A stretch of 11,088 bases of DNA from Candidatus Zixiibacteriota bacterium (GTDB taxonomy: Bacteria > Zixibacteria > MSB-5A5 > GN15 > FEB-12): positions 1 to 11,088 of the forward strand of contig DAOWMZ010000028.1 of assembly GCA_030642845.1 (NCBI GenBank). Direction: 5' to 3'. The notes beneath the pieces are model-generated. The model saw only the letters and a list, made by a program, of their open reading frames with translations. It did not search any database and was not told the DNA's origin. Shown piece after piece: positions 1-7,216 of the stretch. Both the position numbers and the translations under genes were made by a program. Position 1 is the stretch's first letter, and every line of letters starts with the position of its first letter.

Positions 1-789
1 CATCATGACGGCTCCAGACATATGTTCACTCCTGAGAAAGTTATGGAAATTGAATATGATATAGGTGCAGATATTATCATGGCATTTGATCAATGCGTTC
101 CGTATCCTGCTGACCGCTCTTTAGCTGAGCTAGGTGTGAAACGAACCTTTGATTGGTTAAAAAGGTGCGTCTCTCACTTTGAAAAAATATCTAATGATAA
201 TAAAAAAGGCAAGCTTAGCCTGCAAAGCCTGTTCGGGATTGTGCAGGGTTCGACTTATAAAGATTTACGCATACTATCTGCAGAACAAATCACATCTTTC
301 GATTTACCCGGTTATGCCATTGGCGGTTTATCAGTCGGGGAGAGTAAAGACGAGATGGAAGATATGCTGGCGCATACTATTCAATTCCTTCCTGAAGATA
401 AACCGAGATATTTGATGGGAGTTGGTTACCCCGAAGACATTCTGATGGCTGTCTCTTATGGAATTGATATGTTCGATTGTGTACTGCCAACTCGCAATGC
501 TCGTACCGGGAATGTATTTACTTCGGTAGGACAGATGACTTACCGCAATGCTGAGTTTGCCAACGATGACCGCCCACTTGACCCGAATTGCAATTGTAAA
601 GTATGCCAGAGATATAGCAGAGCATATATCAGGCATCTCTACAACCAGTCAGAAATCACTGGAATGGTTTTAGCTTCGTATCACTCTACATATTTTTTCC
701 AACACTTAATGAAGCAGATAAGATCTGCCATTGAAGAAAACAGGTTTGAAGAATTTCGAAAAGAATTCCTTTTAAAGTATAATAGGTGA
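1..789 (+). CDS. tgt: Queuine/preQ1 tRNA-guanine transglycosylase, 3' part
   Basis: The reading frame is open from base 1, so the gene starts upstream; about 262 C-terminal residues remain of a family usually near 370-380, with roughly 110 missing. Tgt swaps guanine 34 in the anticodon of tRNAs for Asp, Asn, His and Tyr for preQ1, in cytosolic queuosine synthesis. Visible in order (fragment numbering): DGSRH near residue 3; FDQC at 29-32, whose Cys is typical of bacterial preQ1-using enzymes; GIVQG; IGGLSVGE; and FDCVLPTRNAR, whose Asp (about 159) aligns with the catalytic nucleophile Asp280 of the Zymomonas enzyme. The zinc site follows as CNCKVC (Cys 197, 199, 202) plus His 228. No key residue is missing in the visible part. 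It ends with TGA and faces a convergent gene 41 bases away. Assignment is very secure; only the start is unseen. Confidence 0.97.
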   Translation, partial: HHDGSRHMFTPEKVMEIEYDIGADIIMAFDQCVPYPADRSLAELGVKRTFDWLKRCVSHFEKISNDNKKGKLSLQSLFGIVQGSTYKDLRILSAEQITSFDLPGYAIGGLSVGESKDEMEDMLAHTIQFLPEDKPRYLMGVGYPEDILMAVSYGIDMFDCVLPTRNARTGNVFTSVGQMTYRNAEFANDDRPLDPNCNCKVCQRYSRAYIRHLYNQSEITGMVLASYHSTYFFQHLMKQIRSAIEENRFEEFRKEFLLKYNR

Positions 790-813
790 TACTTGATAAC
801 AGGTAATACCAAT

Positions 814-832
814 AAAACAGGCTATGCCTGTT
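814..832 (-). terminator. Rho-independent terminator of the minus-strand gene
   Basis: AACAGGC (816-822), a three-base loop and GCCTGTT (826-832) form a perfect 7-bp stem. Read on the minus strand it is followed by TTAT, and the hairpin overlaps the TAA stop of the gene at 831-1445. On the plus strand no T-run follows, so it would serve the minus-strand gene rather than tgt. The U-tract is short, so strength is uncertain. Bases 797-803 (TAACAGG) could pair with 827-833 instead, giving a competing fold. Confidence 0.55.
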
Positions 833-1445
833 ACCAGCCCAGCGGTATTAAATATCCTATAGTAAATCTGACATTATTAAGTCTGATTTCTTCAGAGCGG
901 ATTGAAAATTGGTTTTTTGATATATGAGTTTTTGTTACAAGAGTGGGGGAGACTTCTGTTATTGCCAATTCAAAAGAATAATTTCTATGAAACCTTAAAC
1001 CAAATGTTAATCGATAGCCGAGTTGACTTAGCATATAGATATCAATTATATTATCAGTTATATACATAGATTCAGATAAGTTATTGGAAAGAGTTACAAT
1101 GTTTTTGACATAAACCACTCCAATCCCAAGATAACCTGTCATTTTATTTGTCCCTCGATAATAAAAAATATCAGTCGAAATAGTCGTGCCGTGAAAGATA
1201 CCTTTGGGATATAGGTTTGAGTTCATTTTACCATAACGGTAATCAAAAGCAACTCGGAGAACAAAGGGATGATGAAACATAACCTCATACTTGGCTGTGA
1301 CTTCCGGACCGGGAGTAATGAGACGGGTAGGACCGCTGATTCCTACAGTTAAATGTATATTTACATTATTAAGGGTATCTTGTTGAACCGGATTCAAAGG
1401 AAAAGCCGGAGACATCAACCAGATTGCTATTAGTAAAACATACAT
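831..1445 (-). CDS. Probable exported outer-membrane beta-barrel protein, uncharacterised
   Basis: This 204-residue protein matches no family I can name. The first 16 or so residues (MYVLLIAIWLMSPAFP) are a hydrophobic signal-like segment. The rest is rich in alternating polar/hydrophobic strands with many aromatic residues, for example around 50-70, 88-98, 103-115, 143-163 and 192-204. It ends in GYLIPLGW, an aromatic end like the C-terminal signal of outer-membrane barrels. Size fits a small, roughly eight-stranded porin-like or OmpW/opacity-like barrel; function is unknown. The start at 1445 is preceded by GAGAG six bases upstream, an acceptable ribosome site. Oddly, the signal segment has no basic residue before its hydrophobic core. 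One base fewer in the preceding TTT would join an upstream ATG in frame and give MRVR before it, so a small frameshift or sequencing error is possible. It converges on tgt and has its own promoter and terminator candidates. Confidence 0.7.
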   Translation of the reverse strand: MYVLLIAIWLMSPAFPLNPVQQDTLNNVNIHLTVGISGPTRLITPGPEVTAKYEVMFHHPFVLRVAFDYRYGKMNSNLYPKGIFHGTTISTDIFYYRGTNKMTGYLGIGVVYVKNIVTLSNNLSESMYITDNIIDIYMLSQLGYRLTFGLRFHRNYSFELAITEVSPTLVTKTHISKNQFSIRSEEIRLNNVRFTIGYLIPLGW

Positions 1446-1534
1446 TCTAAACTCTCATAAATGTCGTCTAATATAATAACGCACAAAACCTTAAATTATC
1501 CAAGAAAAACTCCGGGGATATTAGAAAATAATGG

Positions 1535-1564
1535 ATTATAAAAGTCTAATATATGTATTGTGAA
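1535..1564 (-). promoter_or_regulatory. Candidate sigma-70 promoter for the minus-strand barrel gene
   Basis: On the minus strand, TTCACA (1564-1559) and a perfect TATAAT (1540-1535) are separated by 18 bases. This would start transcription near 1528 and leave a leader of about 80 bases before the ATG at 1445. The region is very A+T-rich, so chance matches are common. Confidence 0.4.
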
Positions 1565-1648
1565 TGATAAATATTCTGTTTTTACAAATTGATGAGCTAA
1601 TTCATTGTGCCACAAAGGAAAATAAAGTATAAATATACCAAAAACGAG

Positions 1649-1676
1649 TTGACTTTATGTAAAATAAAAATATATT
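1649..1676 (+). promoter_or_regulatory. Candidate sigma-70 promoter for the aldehyde dehydrogenase gene
   Basis: TTGACT (1649-1654) and TATATT (1671-1676) are spaced by 16 bases, each one base off consensus. Transcription would begin near 1683, giving a leader of about 87 bases that includes the CRP-like palindrome. A regulator bound there would then sit just downstream of the start and would be expected to repress. Confidence 0.5.
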
Positions 1677-1696
1677 AAATGCTTGAATAAACTGGC

Positions 1697-1712
1697 TGTG
1701 AATTGATTCACA
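1697..1712. promoter_or_regulatory. CRP/FNR-family-like operator palindrome
   Basis: TGTGAATTGATTCACA is a perfect inverted repeat with 7-bp arms and matches the classical TGTGA-N6-TCACA consensus of CRP sites at all ten defining bases. It lies 57 bases before the aldehyde dehydrogenase ATG. Binding could repress from the promoter at 1649-1676, or activate an unrecognised weaker promoter nearer the gene. No CRP/FNR regulator gene is in the window, so the cognate factor is inferred. In RNA it would fold with only a two-base loop, which favours a DNA-binding site over an RNA hairpin. Confidence 0.5.
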
Positions 1713-1769
1713 AGCTGACTTAAAATTAATGACAAGTTATTGTTAATAATAATCTTAACGGAGTATATT

Positions 1770-3257
1770 ATGGGCAGTCCCAAAGTTTACAAGAATTTAA
1801 TAAACGGCCAATGGGTTGAGTCAAAATCAGGCAAGACATATGAGAATCTAAACCCTGCCGATCAGAGTGATGTTGTTGGTGTTTTTCAAAAATCTAATGC
1901 TGATGATGTCAAAGATGCTATTGATGCTGCATCTGATGCATACAAAAAATGGCGTTTATTTCCTGCACCAAAACGGGGTGAGATTATTTATCGAATTGCC
2001 GCTCGGTTAGAAGCGGAAAAGGAAGAACTATCTCAAGAGATGACTCGCGAGATGGGGAAGATCATTGCCGAAACCCGCGGTGATACTCAGGAAGCCATCG
2101 ATATGACTTATTACATGGCTGGCGAAGGCCGCAGACTGTTTGGTCAAACGACTCCATCAGAGATGCCCAACAAATTTAATATGACAGTCCGTCAACCGCT
2201 TGGTGTTTGTTCTTTCATTACACCATGGAATTTCCCGATGGCGATTCCATCATGGAAATCAATGCCGGCTCTTATTTGTGGAAATACAATAGTAATCAAA
2301 CCAGCTACAGAGACTCCACTTTCGGTTGTTAATTTTGCACGAGTATGTCTGGAAGAAGGTTTGCCTCCGGGAGTATTAAATGTCGTGACCGGCTCAGGTG
2401 CTGCTTTGGGTGAACCACTGATGAATAACCCTGCAGTAAAGATTGTTTCTTTTACAGGTTCTACTGAAGTAGGTCGTAAGATTTCAGAAGCCTGTGCTAC
2501 CAATTTCAAACATTGCTGTTTAGAGATGGGTGGAAAAAATATTCAGATAGTAATGGATGATGCTAATCTCGAATTAGCTGTTGATGGTGCTTTATGGGGT
2601 TCCTTTGGCACTACCGGTCAGCGGTGTACGGCTACCAGTCGAATTATCTGCCAAAAAGGTATTTATAAAAAGTTTGTTGAAGCTCTGGCCAAAAGAGCAG
2701 AGTCATTAAAAATTGGCAACGGTCTCGATGAATCAGTCCAGATGGGTCCTTGTGTAAATAAGGGTCAATTGGAAACGGTTTTAAGCTATGTTGAAATTGG
2801 TAAAAATGAAGGAGCTAAATTGATTACCGGCGGTGATCATCTTACCGGTGGTGATTATGATAAAGGATTCTTCGTTCAACCGACTATCTTTGGTGATGTC
2901 ACTCAAAAAATGCGTATCTGGAAAGAAGAGATCTTTGGCCCTGTAGTTGGCGTTGGAATGTTTGATACTCTAGATCAAGCAATTGAAATGGCAAACGATA
3001 CTATATATGGCCTCTCAGCTTCAATCTTCACTCAGGATGTCAATAATGCCTATACCGCTATGAGAGATGTTTACACAGGCATTTTCTATGTTAACGCTCC
3101 TACAATCGGCGCAGAAACTCATATGCCATTTGGTGGAACTAAAGAGACAGGCAACGGACACCGTGAAGCATCGATGGCTGCTCTGGATGTATTTAGCGAA
3201 TGGAAATCGATTTATGTTGATTTCTCTGGAGCTCTACAGAGACCACAGATTGATTAA
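1770..3257 (+). CDS. NAD(P)-dependent aldehyde dehydrogenase, semialdehyde-dehydrogenase-like
   Basis: This 495-residue cytosolic enzyme oxidises an aldehyde to a carboxylate with NAD(P)+. All superfamily landmarks are present: TPWNFP with the oxyanion Asn 154, cofactor-site Lys 177 in [13 protein letters not shown] (228-235) of the Rossmann loop, general base Glu 252 in LEMGGK, catalytic Cys 286 in GQRCTA, and EEIFGP with Glu 387. The C-terminal GNGHREAS (461-468) and a terminus ending LQRPQID resemble the YcbD-type alpha-ketoglutaric-semialdehyde / succinic-semialdehyde / aminoadipic-semialdehyde dehydrogenases; the exact substrate cannot be read from sequence. The start at 1770 is chosen because ACGGAG (1758-1763) lies six bases before it; a TTG at 1740 has no such site. 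It stands alone, with 193 bases before the next gene, and probably has its own promoter and CRP-like control. No terminator was seen after it. Confidence 0.93.
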   Translation: MGSPKVYKNLINGQWVESKSGKTYENLNPADQSDVVGVFQKSNADDVKDAIDAASDAYKKWRLFPAPKRGEIIYRIAARLEAEKEELSQEMTREMGKIIAETRGDTQEAIDMTYYMAGEGRRLFGQTTPSEMPNKFNMTVRQPLGVCSFITPWNFPMAIPSWKSMPALICGNTIVIKPATETPLSVVNFARVCLEEGLPPGVLNVVTGSGAALGEPLMNNPAVKIVSFTGSTEVGRKISEACATNFKHCCLEMGGKNIQIVMDDANLELAVDGALWGSFGTTGQRCTATSRIICQKGIYKKFVEALAKRAESLKIGNGLDESVQMGPCVNKGQLETVLSYVEIGKNEGAKLITGGDHLTGGDYDKGFFVQPTIFGDVTQKMRIWKEEIFGPVVGVGMFDTLDQAIEMANDTIYGLSASIFTQDVNNAYTAMRDVYTGIFYVNAPTIGAETHMPFGGTKETGNGHREASMAALDVFSEWKSIYVDFSGALQRPQID

Positions 3258-3450
3258 ATATATTTAGGATATTATAGAATTTAAAATGAAAAGCTGCAAA
3301 TACATACTGGATCATATTACAGGACTTCTTCTCCTTTACCTTATTGTGTATATATGGACCAAGTCATCTATTAGGCTAACTTATAATTGTAGTTGAAAGC
3401 TGATAGATAATAATTGAAAATGAAATTCTAAAATATACGAGGAAAATAAA
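3258..3450. other. Intergenic gap with a doubtful 36-codon ORF
   Basis: This gap contains ATG at 3286 to TGA at 3394-3396, encoding 36 residues with a hydrophobic stretch (ITGLLLLYLIVYIW, about residues 11-24) like a single membrane segment. There is no recognisable ribosome site before that ATG, so it is weak as a gene. A perfect TATAAT at 3382-3387 could be the -10 box of the next gene, but no good -35 lies 16-18 bases upstream. No hairpin terminator for the preceding gene is evident. Confidence 0.3.
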
Positions 3451-4797
3451 GTGGCTAAGAACAGAAGAAAAATCCTAATCATGGGTGCTGCCGGAAGAGA
3501 TTTCCACAATTTTAATACCCTTTATAGAGAAAACGAAAATGTAGAAATTGTTGCCTTTACTGCAACACAGATTCCTGATATTGATGGTCGTAAATACCCA
3601 AAATCTTTAGCCGGTAAATTGTATCCCAAGGGAATTCCGATTGAGGATGAAAAAGACCTTCTGAAATTGATCAAAAAGTTCAAAGTCGAAGAAGTTATTT
3701 TCTCATATTCTGATGTTCCATATCAGTATATCATGGAAAAAGCTGCCTATGTCATGGCTGCCGGTTGTCGTTTCTCCGTTGAAGGGGCTGACCCGACTAT
3801 GGTTAAATCAACCAAACCGTTGGTAGCTGTCTGTGCAATCAGAACTGGTTGTGGTAAATCCCAAACCAGCCGTAGAGTTATTGAAATACTTCAGTCTCTT
3901 GGCAAAAAGGTTGTCGCTATCCGTCATCCTATGCCTTACGGCGATCTTGCCAAACAGGCTTGTCAAAGATTTGCTAAATTGTCTGACCTTGATAAACACA
4001 AATGTACTATCGAAGAACGTGAAGAATACGAACCTCATATTATGAGCGGTGTAACAGTTTATGCCGGTGTTGACTATGAAATGATTCTTCGTGAAGCAGA
4101 AAAAGAAGCCGATGTTATCCTTTGGGATGGCGGAAATAATGATCTCTCTTTCTATAAACCTGATCTTATGATTACTGTTGTTGATCCGCATCGTCCGGGA
4201 CATGAACTGACATACTACCCCGGCCAGGTTAATCTGCTTCTCGCTGATGTAATTGTGATGAACAAGATTGATTCTGCTGATGCCGAAGATATTGCTCAGG
4301 TTCGCCAGAATATTGCCCATTACAACCCGGATGCAGTGGTTGTTGATGCTGCCTCTCCGCTTGAAGTTGAGCACTTTGAAAAAATCAGAGGTAAAAAGGT
4401 TCTCGTTGTCGAAGACGGCCCGACTCTGACTCACGGCGAAATGACTTTTGGTGCCGGTGTTGTTGCTGCTGAGAAATATGGAGCGACTGAACTGGTTGAC
4501 CCGCGTCCTTACACAGTGAAATCGATTTCTGCCACTTATGAAAAATACCCGAACATTGGAATTCTTCTTCCGGCTATGGGTTATGGCGATCAGCAGGTTA
4601 AGGATCTGGAAATCACAATTAACAAAACAAAATGTGACTTGGTTATTCTTGCTACTCCGATAGATATTACTCGTATTATTAAGATCAAACATCCATCGGT
4701 ACGGGTTAAATATAGCCTTCAGGAAATTGGCAAACCTGATCTGACCACAGTACTAACTGATTTTGTTAAAGGAAAATCCAAAAAGACCAAAAAATAG
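3451..4797 (+). CDS. Cyclic 2,3-diphosphoglycerate synthetase-family GTPase-like protein
   Basis: This 448-residue protein looks like the COG2403 family, which includes the archaeal enzyme making cyclic 2,3-diphosphoglycerate from 2,3-diphosphoglycerate with ATP; the bacterial function is not established. A nucleotide-fold N-terminus (ILIMGAAGRDFHNFN, 8-22) precedes a second domain with a P-loop-like RTGCGKS (131-137), HPMPYGD (159-165), an acidic WDGGNND (225-231) that may bind metal, and NKID (271-274), the guanine-recognition motif of G proteins. The P-loop lacks the usual first Gly. The last nine residues are strongly basic (KGKSKKTKK). The start is GTG at 3451, supported by GAGG (3439-3442) eight bases upstream. 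It ends in tandem TAG stops, then a hairpin terminator and carbamate kinase. Pairing with carbamate kinase suggests phosphate or energy metabolism, by inference. No signal peptide or membrane segment is visible. Confidence 0.8.
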   Translation: MAKNRRKILIMGAAGRDFHNFNTLYRENENVEIVAFTATQIPDIDGRKYPKSLAGKLYPKGIPIEDEKDLLKLIKKFKVEEVIFSYSDVPYQYIMEKAAYVMAAGCRFSVEGADPTMVKSTKPLVAVCAIRTGCGKSQTSRRVIEILQSLGKKVVAIRHPMPYGDLAKQACQRFAKLSDLDKHKCTIEEREEYEPHIMSGVTVYAGVDYEMILREAEKEADVILWDGGNNDLSFYKPDLMITVVDPHRPGHELTYYPGQVNLLLADVIVMNKIDSADAEDIAQVRQNIAHYNPDAVVVDAASPLEVEHFEKIRGKKVLVVEDGPTLTHGEMTFGAGVVAAEKYGATELVDPRPYTVKSISATYEKYPNIGILLPAMGYGDQQVKDLEITINKTKCDLVILATPIDITRIIKIKHPSVRVKYSLQEIGKPDLTTVLTDFVKGKSKKTKK

Positions 4798-4810
4798 TAG
4801 GTCGAATATT

Positions 4811-4840
4811 AAGCGGGTTGGTAAAAACTGACCCGCTTTT
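4811..4840 (+). terminator. Hairpin terminator between the GTPase-like gene and carbamate kinase
   Basis: AAGCGGGT (4811-4818) and ACCCGCTT (4831-4838) form a perfect 8-bp stem with a G+C core and a 12-base loop, followed by TT then GC. The U-run is short (TTTT counting the stem end), so termination may be partial. It lies 13 bases after the stop codon and 31 bases before carbamate kinase, in the usual place for a rho-independent terminator or attenuating site. Confidence 0.65.
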
Positions 4841-4871
4841 GCAATGATATGATATTGAAAGTAAAAAAGTA

Positions 4872-5822
4872 ATGGCTAAACATAAAACAGCAGTGATTGC
4901 TCTTGGTGGAAATGCTATCACCAAAGCTGATCAGGAAGATACAATTACTAATCAGTTTGCCAATACTCGTAAATCTCTTGATGGAGTAGTAGAATTAGCT
5001 CGTGAAGGTTATGGTTTGGTAGTGACTCACGGCAACGGCCCCCAGGTAGGTAACGCTCTTTTGAGAATTGAACTTTCAGGAGATAGAGCACCAATATTAC
5101 CTCTGGGAGTTTGTGTTGCTGATACTGAAGGCGGTATGGGTTACATGATTGAGCAATCACTACAGAACAGGCTTCGGGCTGAGAATATTGATCGCATGGT
5201 CACTACAATCATTACCCAGGTAATTTGTGATATAAATGACCCTGCTTTTGAAAATCCAACAAAATATATTGGTCAATTTTATACTGAGGAAGAGGCTCGC
5301 AAATACGAATCAAAGCGGGACTGGACTATGAAGCAGGATGTTGACCGCGGATGGCGAAGAGTGGTCCCGTCTCCCCAACCGATAGAAACTGTACCGGGCA
5401 AATTCATCAGACAATTAGTAGATCAGGGTATAATTGTTATCGCTGCCGGTGGCGGAGGAATTCCTGTCTATATTGATAAGAATGGTGATTACGAAGGTTT
5501 TGATGCTGTCATAGACAAAGATAGAGCTTCGGCTGTTTTAGCCAATGAAATTGGTGCAGAGATTTTGGCTATTCTTACATCGGTAGATAAAGTATATATA
5601 AATTTCGGTAAAGTGACCCAGAAGGGTCTGGATACTATGTCTGTAAGCGAAGCAGAAAGTTATTTAAAAGAAGGACATTTTCCTACTGGGTCAATGGGTC
5701 CCAAGATGGAAGCAGCCATTCAGTTTATTAAAAATGGCGGTGAGATGGTTATTATCTCTTCGCTGGAAGATGCCAGAAAAGCATTCCAAGGAGAGGCTGG
5801 TACCAGAATAATTCCGGATTAG
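4872..5822 (+). CDS. arcC: Carbamate kinase
   Basis: This 316-residue cytosolic enzyme, a normal family length, transfers phosphate between carbamoyl phosphate and ADP to give ATP, ammonia and CO2, reversibly. Family signatures are clear: ALGGNAI (10-16), HGNGPQVGN (53-61), GGGGIPV (193-199), VIDKDRASAVLA (213-224) and TGSMGPKMEAA (272-282), ending in GTRIIPD. No arginine deiminase or ornithine carbamoyltransferase gene is in the window, so its source of carbamoyl phosphate is unknown here; allantoin, agmatine or other routes are possible. The ribosome site is poor (only GAAAG about 11 bases upstream), but the N-terminus fits the family exactly. It opens the long same-strand run and lies just after a terminator, so it may depend on read-through or a promoter I could not identify. 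The next gene starts two bases after its stop. Confidence 0.96.
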   Translation: MAKHKTAVIALGGNAITKADQEDTITNQFANTRKSLDGVVELAREGYGLVVTHGNGPQVGNALLRIELSGDRAPILPLGVCVADTEGGMGYMIEQSLQNRLRAENIDRMVTTIITQVICDINDPAFENPTKYIGQFYTEEEARKYESKRDWTMKQDVDRGWRRVVPSPQPIETVPGKFIRQLVDQGIIVIAAGGGGIPVYIDKNGDYEGFDAVIDKDRASAVLANEIGAEILAILTSVDKVYINFGKVTQKGLDTMSVSEAESYLKEGHFPTGSMGPKMEAAIQFIKNGGEMVIISSLEDARKAFQGEAGTRIIPD

Positions 5823-5824
5823 CA

Positions 5825-7216
5825 ATGTGTAAACTTATGCAGCAAGCAGTTTCATCAATACTTAAACAGGGCCACATTTATGAGGTCGGGGGTATAGTAC
5901 GCGATAGGCTGATGGGGAAAAAAGGGGTGACGCATGACAGGGATTATCTTGTTACAGGTATCCCATATAAAAATCTTTCCAAAATTCTGAAACCATACGG
6001 ACAGTTAAATCTTGTTGGAAAAAGTTTCGGCGTTATAAAATTTACCCAGAAAATTGGTGATGATTTTGTCACTTTTGATTTAAGCCTTCCCCGAACAGAA
6101 TATTCTACCGGCTCGGGCCATAAGGATTTTGATGTAAACTTTAATCCGAATCTTAAAGTTGAAGATGATCTTTCTCGAAGGGATTTTACTGTCAACGCAA
6201 TGGCCTGGGATATTGAGAATGATTCTCTTATTGATCCGTTAAATGGCAGAAGTGATCTTGATGACGGGTTGATAAAAATTGTCTATCCACAATCCTTTAA
6301 AGATGACCCGCTTCGGATACTCAGAGCAGTTCAGTTTGCAGCCCGGTTTAATTTTGAAATTGAGCAGGAAACATACCAGCGAATGTGTGAAAATGCTATA
6401 CTTATTACTACCGTATCTCCCGAACGTATAGCTGAAGAATTAAATAAACTTCTGACCTTGTCGGTGAAACCATCAGTAGGCTTTAACTTGATGGAATCAT
6501 GCGGAATATTGAAATTGGTCCTTCCCGAACTCCAGGCTTGCAAAGATGTCGATCAACCCGGAGGGTATCATAAATATGATGTCTATAATCATACTATGCA
6601 GACCATAGATTCATCACCTAACAAACTCAGCGTTCGATTGGCGGCACTGTTTCATGATATCAACAAACCGCAGGCAAAAAGAATTGTTGATAATGGAGCC
6701 ACATTTTATGGCCATGAAGTATTGAGTGCAAAGACAGCCAAAAAAGTTCTAAAGAGGTTGAGATATTCTAATGAGATTATCACTCAGGTACAAACACTTG
6801 TCGATCGCCATATGTTCACTGCCGAAGTAACCCCTAAAGGAATGCGCCGGTTAGTTAAACGTGTCGGTATCCCGCTTATTTTTGATCTGTTGGATTTAAG
6901 AAGAGCCGATGTTGTCGCTCAGGGAATGGGCGGTACTACCGAAGATGTCGATCAATTTGAAAAAGATATTCGCGATGAACTTGATAAAAAATCTCCGTTC
7001 TCATTAAGTGATCTGGTTTTAGATGGCAAGTATGTCATGGAGAAATTTAATATCTGTGAGGGACCAATGGTTGGGGAAATTCTGGATTACCTGATGGATC
7101 AGGTTCTGGATGATCCGAAAAATAATACTATTGAAAAATTGGAAGAACTCGCAATAAATTATTATTCAAAAATAAATGATGATATAACTTTAATAAACAA
7201 GGAAGCTAATCAATGA
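5825..7216 (+). CDS. cca: CCA-adding-type tRNA nucleotidyltransferase with HD domain
   Basis: This 463-residue class II (bacterial-type) nucleotidyltransferase would add or repair the 3' CCA of tRNA. The head domain has YEVGGIVRD (19-27), the metal-binding pair in DRD (Asp 38, Asp 40), a likely third carboxylate Asp 85 in TFDLSLPRTE, RRDFTVNAMAW (118-128) and DPLRILRAVQFAARF (161-175), followed by SPERIAEELNKLL (198-210). A C-terminal HD phosphohydrolase domain shows His 256 (YNHT), His 277-Asp 278 (FHDINKP) and His 297 (GHE), as in Cca proteins with phosphatase or phosphodiesterase activity. Poly(A) polymerase is the main alternative, since these families cannot be separated reliably by eye. 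The start at 5825 is two bases after the carbamate kinase stop and lacks a clear ribosome site; Met 5 is another option. The end overlaps sucC by ATGA, implying translational coupling. Confidence 0.85.
   Translation: MCKLMQQAVSSILKQGHIYEVGGIVRDRLMGKKGVTHDRDYLVTGIPYKNLSKILKPYGQLNLVGKSFGVIKFTQKIGDDFVTFDLSLPRTEYSTGSGHKDFDVNFNPNLKVEDDLSRRDFTVNAMAWDIENDSLIDPLNGRSDLDDGLIKIVYPQSFKDDPLRILRAVQFAARFNFEIEQETYQRMCENAILITTVSPERIAEELNKLLTLSVKPSVGFNLMESCGILKLVLPELQACKDVDQPGGYHKYDVYNHTMQTIDSSPNKLSVRLAALFHDINKPQAKRIVDNGATFYGHEVLSAKTAKKVLKRLRYSNEIITQVQTLVDRHMFTAEVTPKGMRRLVKRVGIPLIFDLLDLRRADVVAQGMGGTTEDVDQFEKDIRDELDKKSPFSLSDLVLDGKYVMEKFNICEGPMVGEILDYLMDQVLDDPKNNTIEKLEELAINYYSKINDDITLINKEANQ

Larger units (their letters stand above)
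1446..1769. other. A+T-rich divergent intergenic region
   Basis: These 324 bases separate two divergently transcribed genes and contain no convincing coding sequence; the frame upstream of the aldehyde dehydrogenase ATG extends only to a TTG at 1740 and has no ribosome site there. The region holds a candidate promoter on each strand, a 16-base TGTGA-N6-TCACA palindrome (1697-1712) and a shorter inverted repeat, TTGTG-C-CACAA (1605-1615). No tRNA, riboswitch or other structured RNA was recognised. Confidence 0.6.

Noticed and set aside
1605..1615. TTGTG-C-CACAA inverted repeat as a second CRP site
   Set aside because: The half-site spacing is one base rather than six, and short palindromes of this kind are common in A+T-rich spacers.
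1740..1769. Earlier TTG start for the aldehyde dehydrogenase
   Set aside because: It adds ten residues unlike the family, has no ribosome site, and overlaps the real site ACGGAG at 1758-1763 that serves the ATG at 1770.
3255..3266. TAAATATATTTA palindrome at the aldehyde dehydrogenase stop codon as a terminator
   Set aside because: It is entirely A/T with no loop or G+C stem, so it would not form a stable terminator hairpin.
3808..4692. A 294-codon open frame on the minus strand inside the cDPG-synthetase-like gene
   Set aside because: It lies wholly opposite a clearly conserved gene, has no recognisable domain, and is a shadow of that gene's codon pattern.
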